Assembly: GCA_027490595.1 (NCBI GenBank)
Contig: JAIXXU010000152.1
Coordinates: forward strand, 1 to 6,675
Source: Pseudomonadota bacterium
Lineage (GTDB): Bacteria > Bdellovibrionota_B > Oligoflexia > Silvanigrellales > Silvanigrellaceae
Reading direction: 5' to 3'
DNA: 6,675 nt
In this document: one piece after another, positions 6,267-6,675 of the stretch
How the letters are laid out: each line of letters begins with the position of its first letter
Position numbering within the stretch: position 1 is the stretch's first letter
The notes under the pieces: model-generated
Told to the model about the DNA's origin: nothing
Database searches by the model: none
Seen by the model: the letters and a program-made list of their open reading frames with translations, nothing else
Position numbers and translations under genes: made by a program

Positions 6267-6675
6267 TTAATTGCGAATCTTTCGAAAACGCCAATCATAA
6301 ACTTCGTCTAATAAACCTACGGAAGCAAAAAATGCAACCCAGAGATAAAAACCTATATCTATACTGTTAGAAACAAAAAATAAACCCAGAAGCACAAGAA
6401 AACCTATAAAATTTGAAATCCGAGCATAAAAAGTCAGCGCACCTTGCAATACCAAAATGGAAATCACAACAAAAGAAATGACGCAAGGAGCAGCAAACCA
6501 AAAGGCCATAGGCGATGTATCGAGGAAAACAAGTAATTCTTTCTGACCACCAAACCAAAGCATCATGCCGAGCAAATAAAAAATAGATGCAAACGACAAT
6601 CCAAAGGGCAGTGAAAAGTACCTAAGATTCCAAGATCTCACTTTTCCAGACAATCTAAAAAGGTATCCCCTGAGA
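6267..6675 (-). CDS. DUF2232 (YybS-type) membrane protein, 5' end outside window
   Basis: The reading frame is open across the right edge, so only the C-terminal about 135 residues are seen. A TTG at 6653 can be read as a start, but the frame continues upstream of it (LRGYLFRL) and no ribosome-binding site is present there. The visible part has about four hydrophobic segments: FGLSFASIFYLLGMMLWF, the following AFWFAAPCVISFVVISILVL, NFIGFLVLLGLFFV and IGFYLWVAFFASVGLL. It ends GLLDEVYDWRFRK, resembling the GL-D-DFR end of DUF2232 proteins. The segment ILVLQGALTFYARIS matches their QG-A helix. DUF2232 genes often lie between rpsR and rplI, which is exactly this setting: rplI starts 13 bp downstream. 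The biochemical role is unknown; it is an integral inner-membrane protein. The assignment rests on the motif at the end and synteny. Confidence 0.7.
   Translation of the reverse strand, partial: LRGYLFRLSGKVRSWNLRYFSLPFGLSFASIFYLLGMMLWFGGQKELLVFLDTSPMAFWFAAPCVISFVVISILVLQGALTFYARISNFIGFLVLLGLFFVSNSIDIGFYLWVAFFASVGLLDEVYDWRFRKIRN

Noticed and set aside
6254..6298. Longer L9 product starting at 6298
   Set aside because: It overlaps the end of the upstream gene, the extra 15 residues are not part of the L9 family, and a strong ribosome-binding site precedes 6253.
6267..6653. A complete 128-residue gene starting with TTG at 6653
   Set aside because: The frame stays open to the right edge and TTG lacks a ribosome-binding site, so this is more likely the 3' part of a longer gene.
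1..6675. Mobile elements, CRISPR array, tRNA, rRNA, riboswitch or a defence or toxin system
   Set aside because: No transposase, integrase, regularly spaced repeats, RNA-gene motifs or toxin/antitoxin-type gene pairs were seen; coding density and gene content are those of a housekeeping region.

Overview
This AT-rich window (roughly one-third GC by eye) appears to be ordinary chromosomal, vertically inherited sequence from a Gram-negative bacterium. The evidence is an apolipoprotein N-acyltransferase homologue, a secreted DUF1573 protein, the ribosomal protein gene rplI behind a DUF2232-type membrane protein, and the housekeeping ATPase RarA. The base composition and gene mix would suit an AT-rich member of the Bdellovibrionota/Oligoflexia, but that placement is a guess and no marker in the window proves it. 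I see no insertion sequence, phage gene, CRISPR array, tRNA or rRNA.

Layout. (1) Positions 1-1742, minus strand: a secreted DUF1573 protein (531-1742) followed 16 bp later by a helical, possibly HEAT-like protein (1-514) that runs off the left edge. The two probably form one transcription unit. (2) Positions 1743-1819: a 77-bp divergent control region in which the -10 boxes of the two opposing promoters overlap. (3) Positions 1820-4779, plus strand: an Lnt-like acyltransferase followed 32 bp later by rarA, probably co-transcribed. (4) Positions 4780-4801: a 22-bp convergent junction, partly inside a long imperfect inverted repeat. (5) Positions 4802-5620, minus strand: a TPR protein with two membrane segments and a beta-rich C-terminal domain, function unknown. 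(6) Positions 5621-5806: an intergenic region with the likely rplI terminator and a possible promoter for the TPR gene. (7) Positions 5807-6675, minus strand: rplI preceded by the 3' end of a DUF2232-type gene, the usual tail of a ribosomal S6/S18/L9 cluster whose start lies beyond the right edge.

The divergent genes around 1743-1819 both act at the envelope: one is exported, the other is a membrane enzyme that would acylate lipoproteins. Shared control is plausible but unproven. RarA (replication-fork maintenance) and L9 (translation) are unrelated housekeeping genes.

No clearly new system is present. The points most worth a second look are the Lnt homologue, which keeps the Glu-Lys-Cys triad but differs at other positions essential in the E. 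coli enzyme, the shortened N-terminal VGQ region of RarA, the TPR/membrane/beta-domain fusion, the overlapping divergent promoters, and the inverted repeat at the convergent junction. Several likely starts were moved inward from the longest open frame on ribosome-binding-site evidence.
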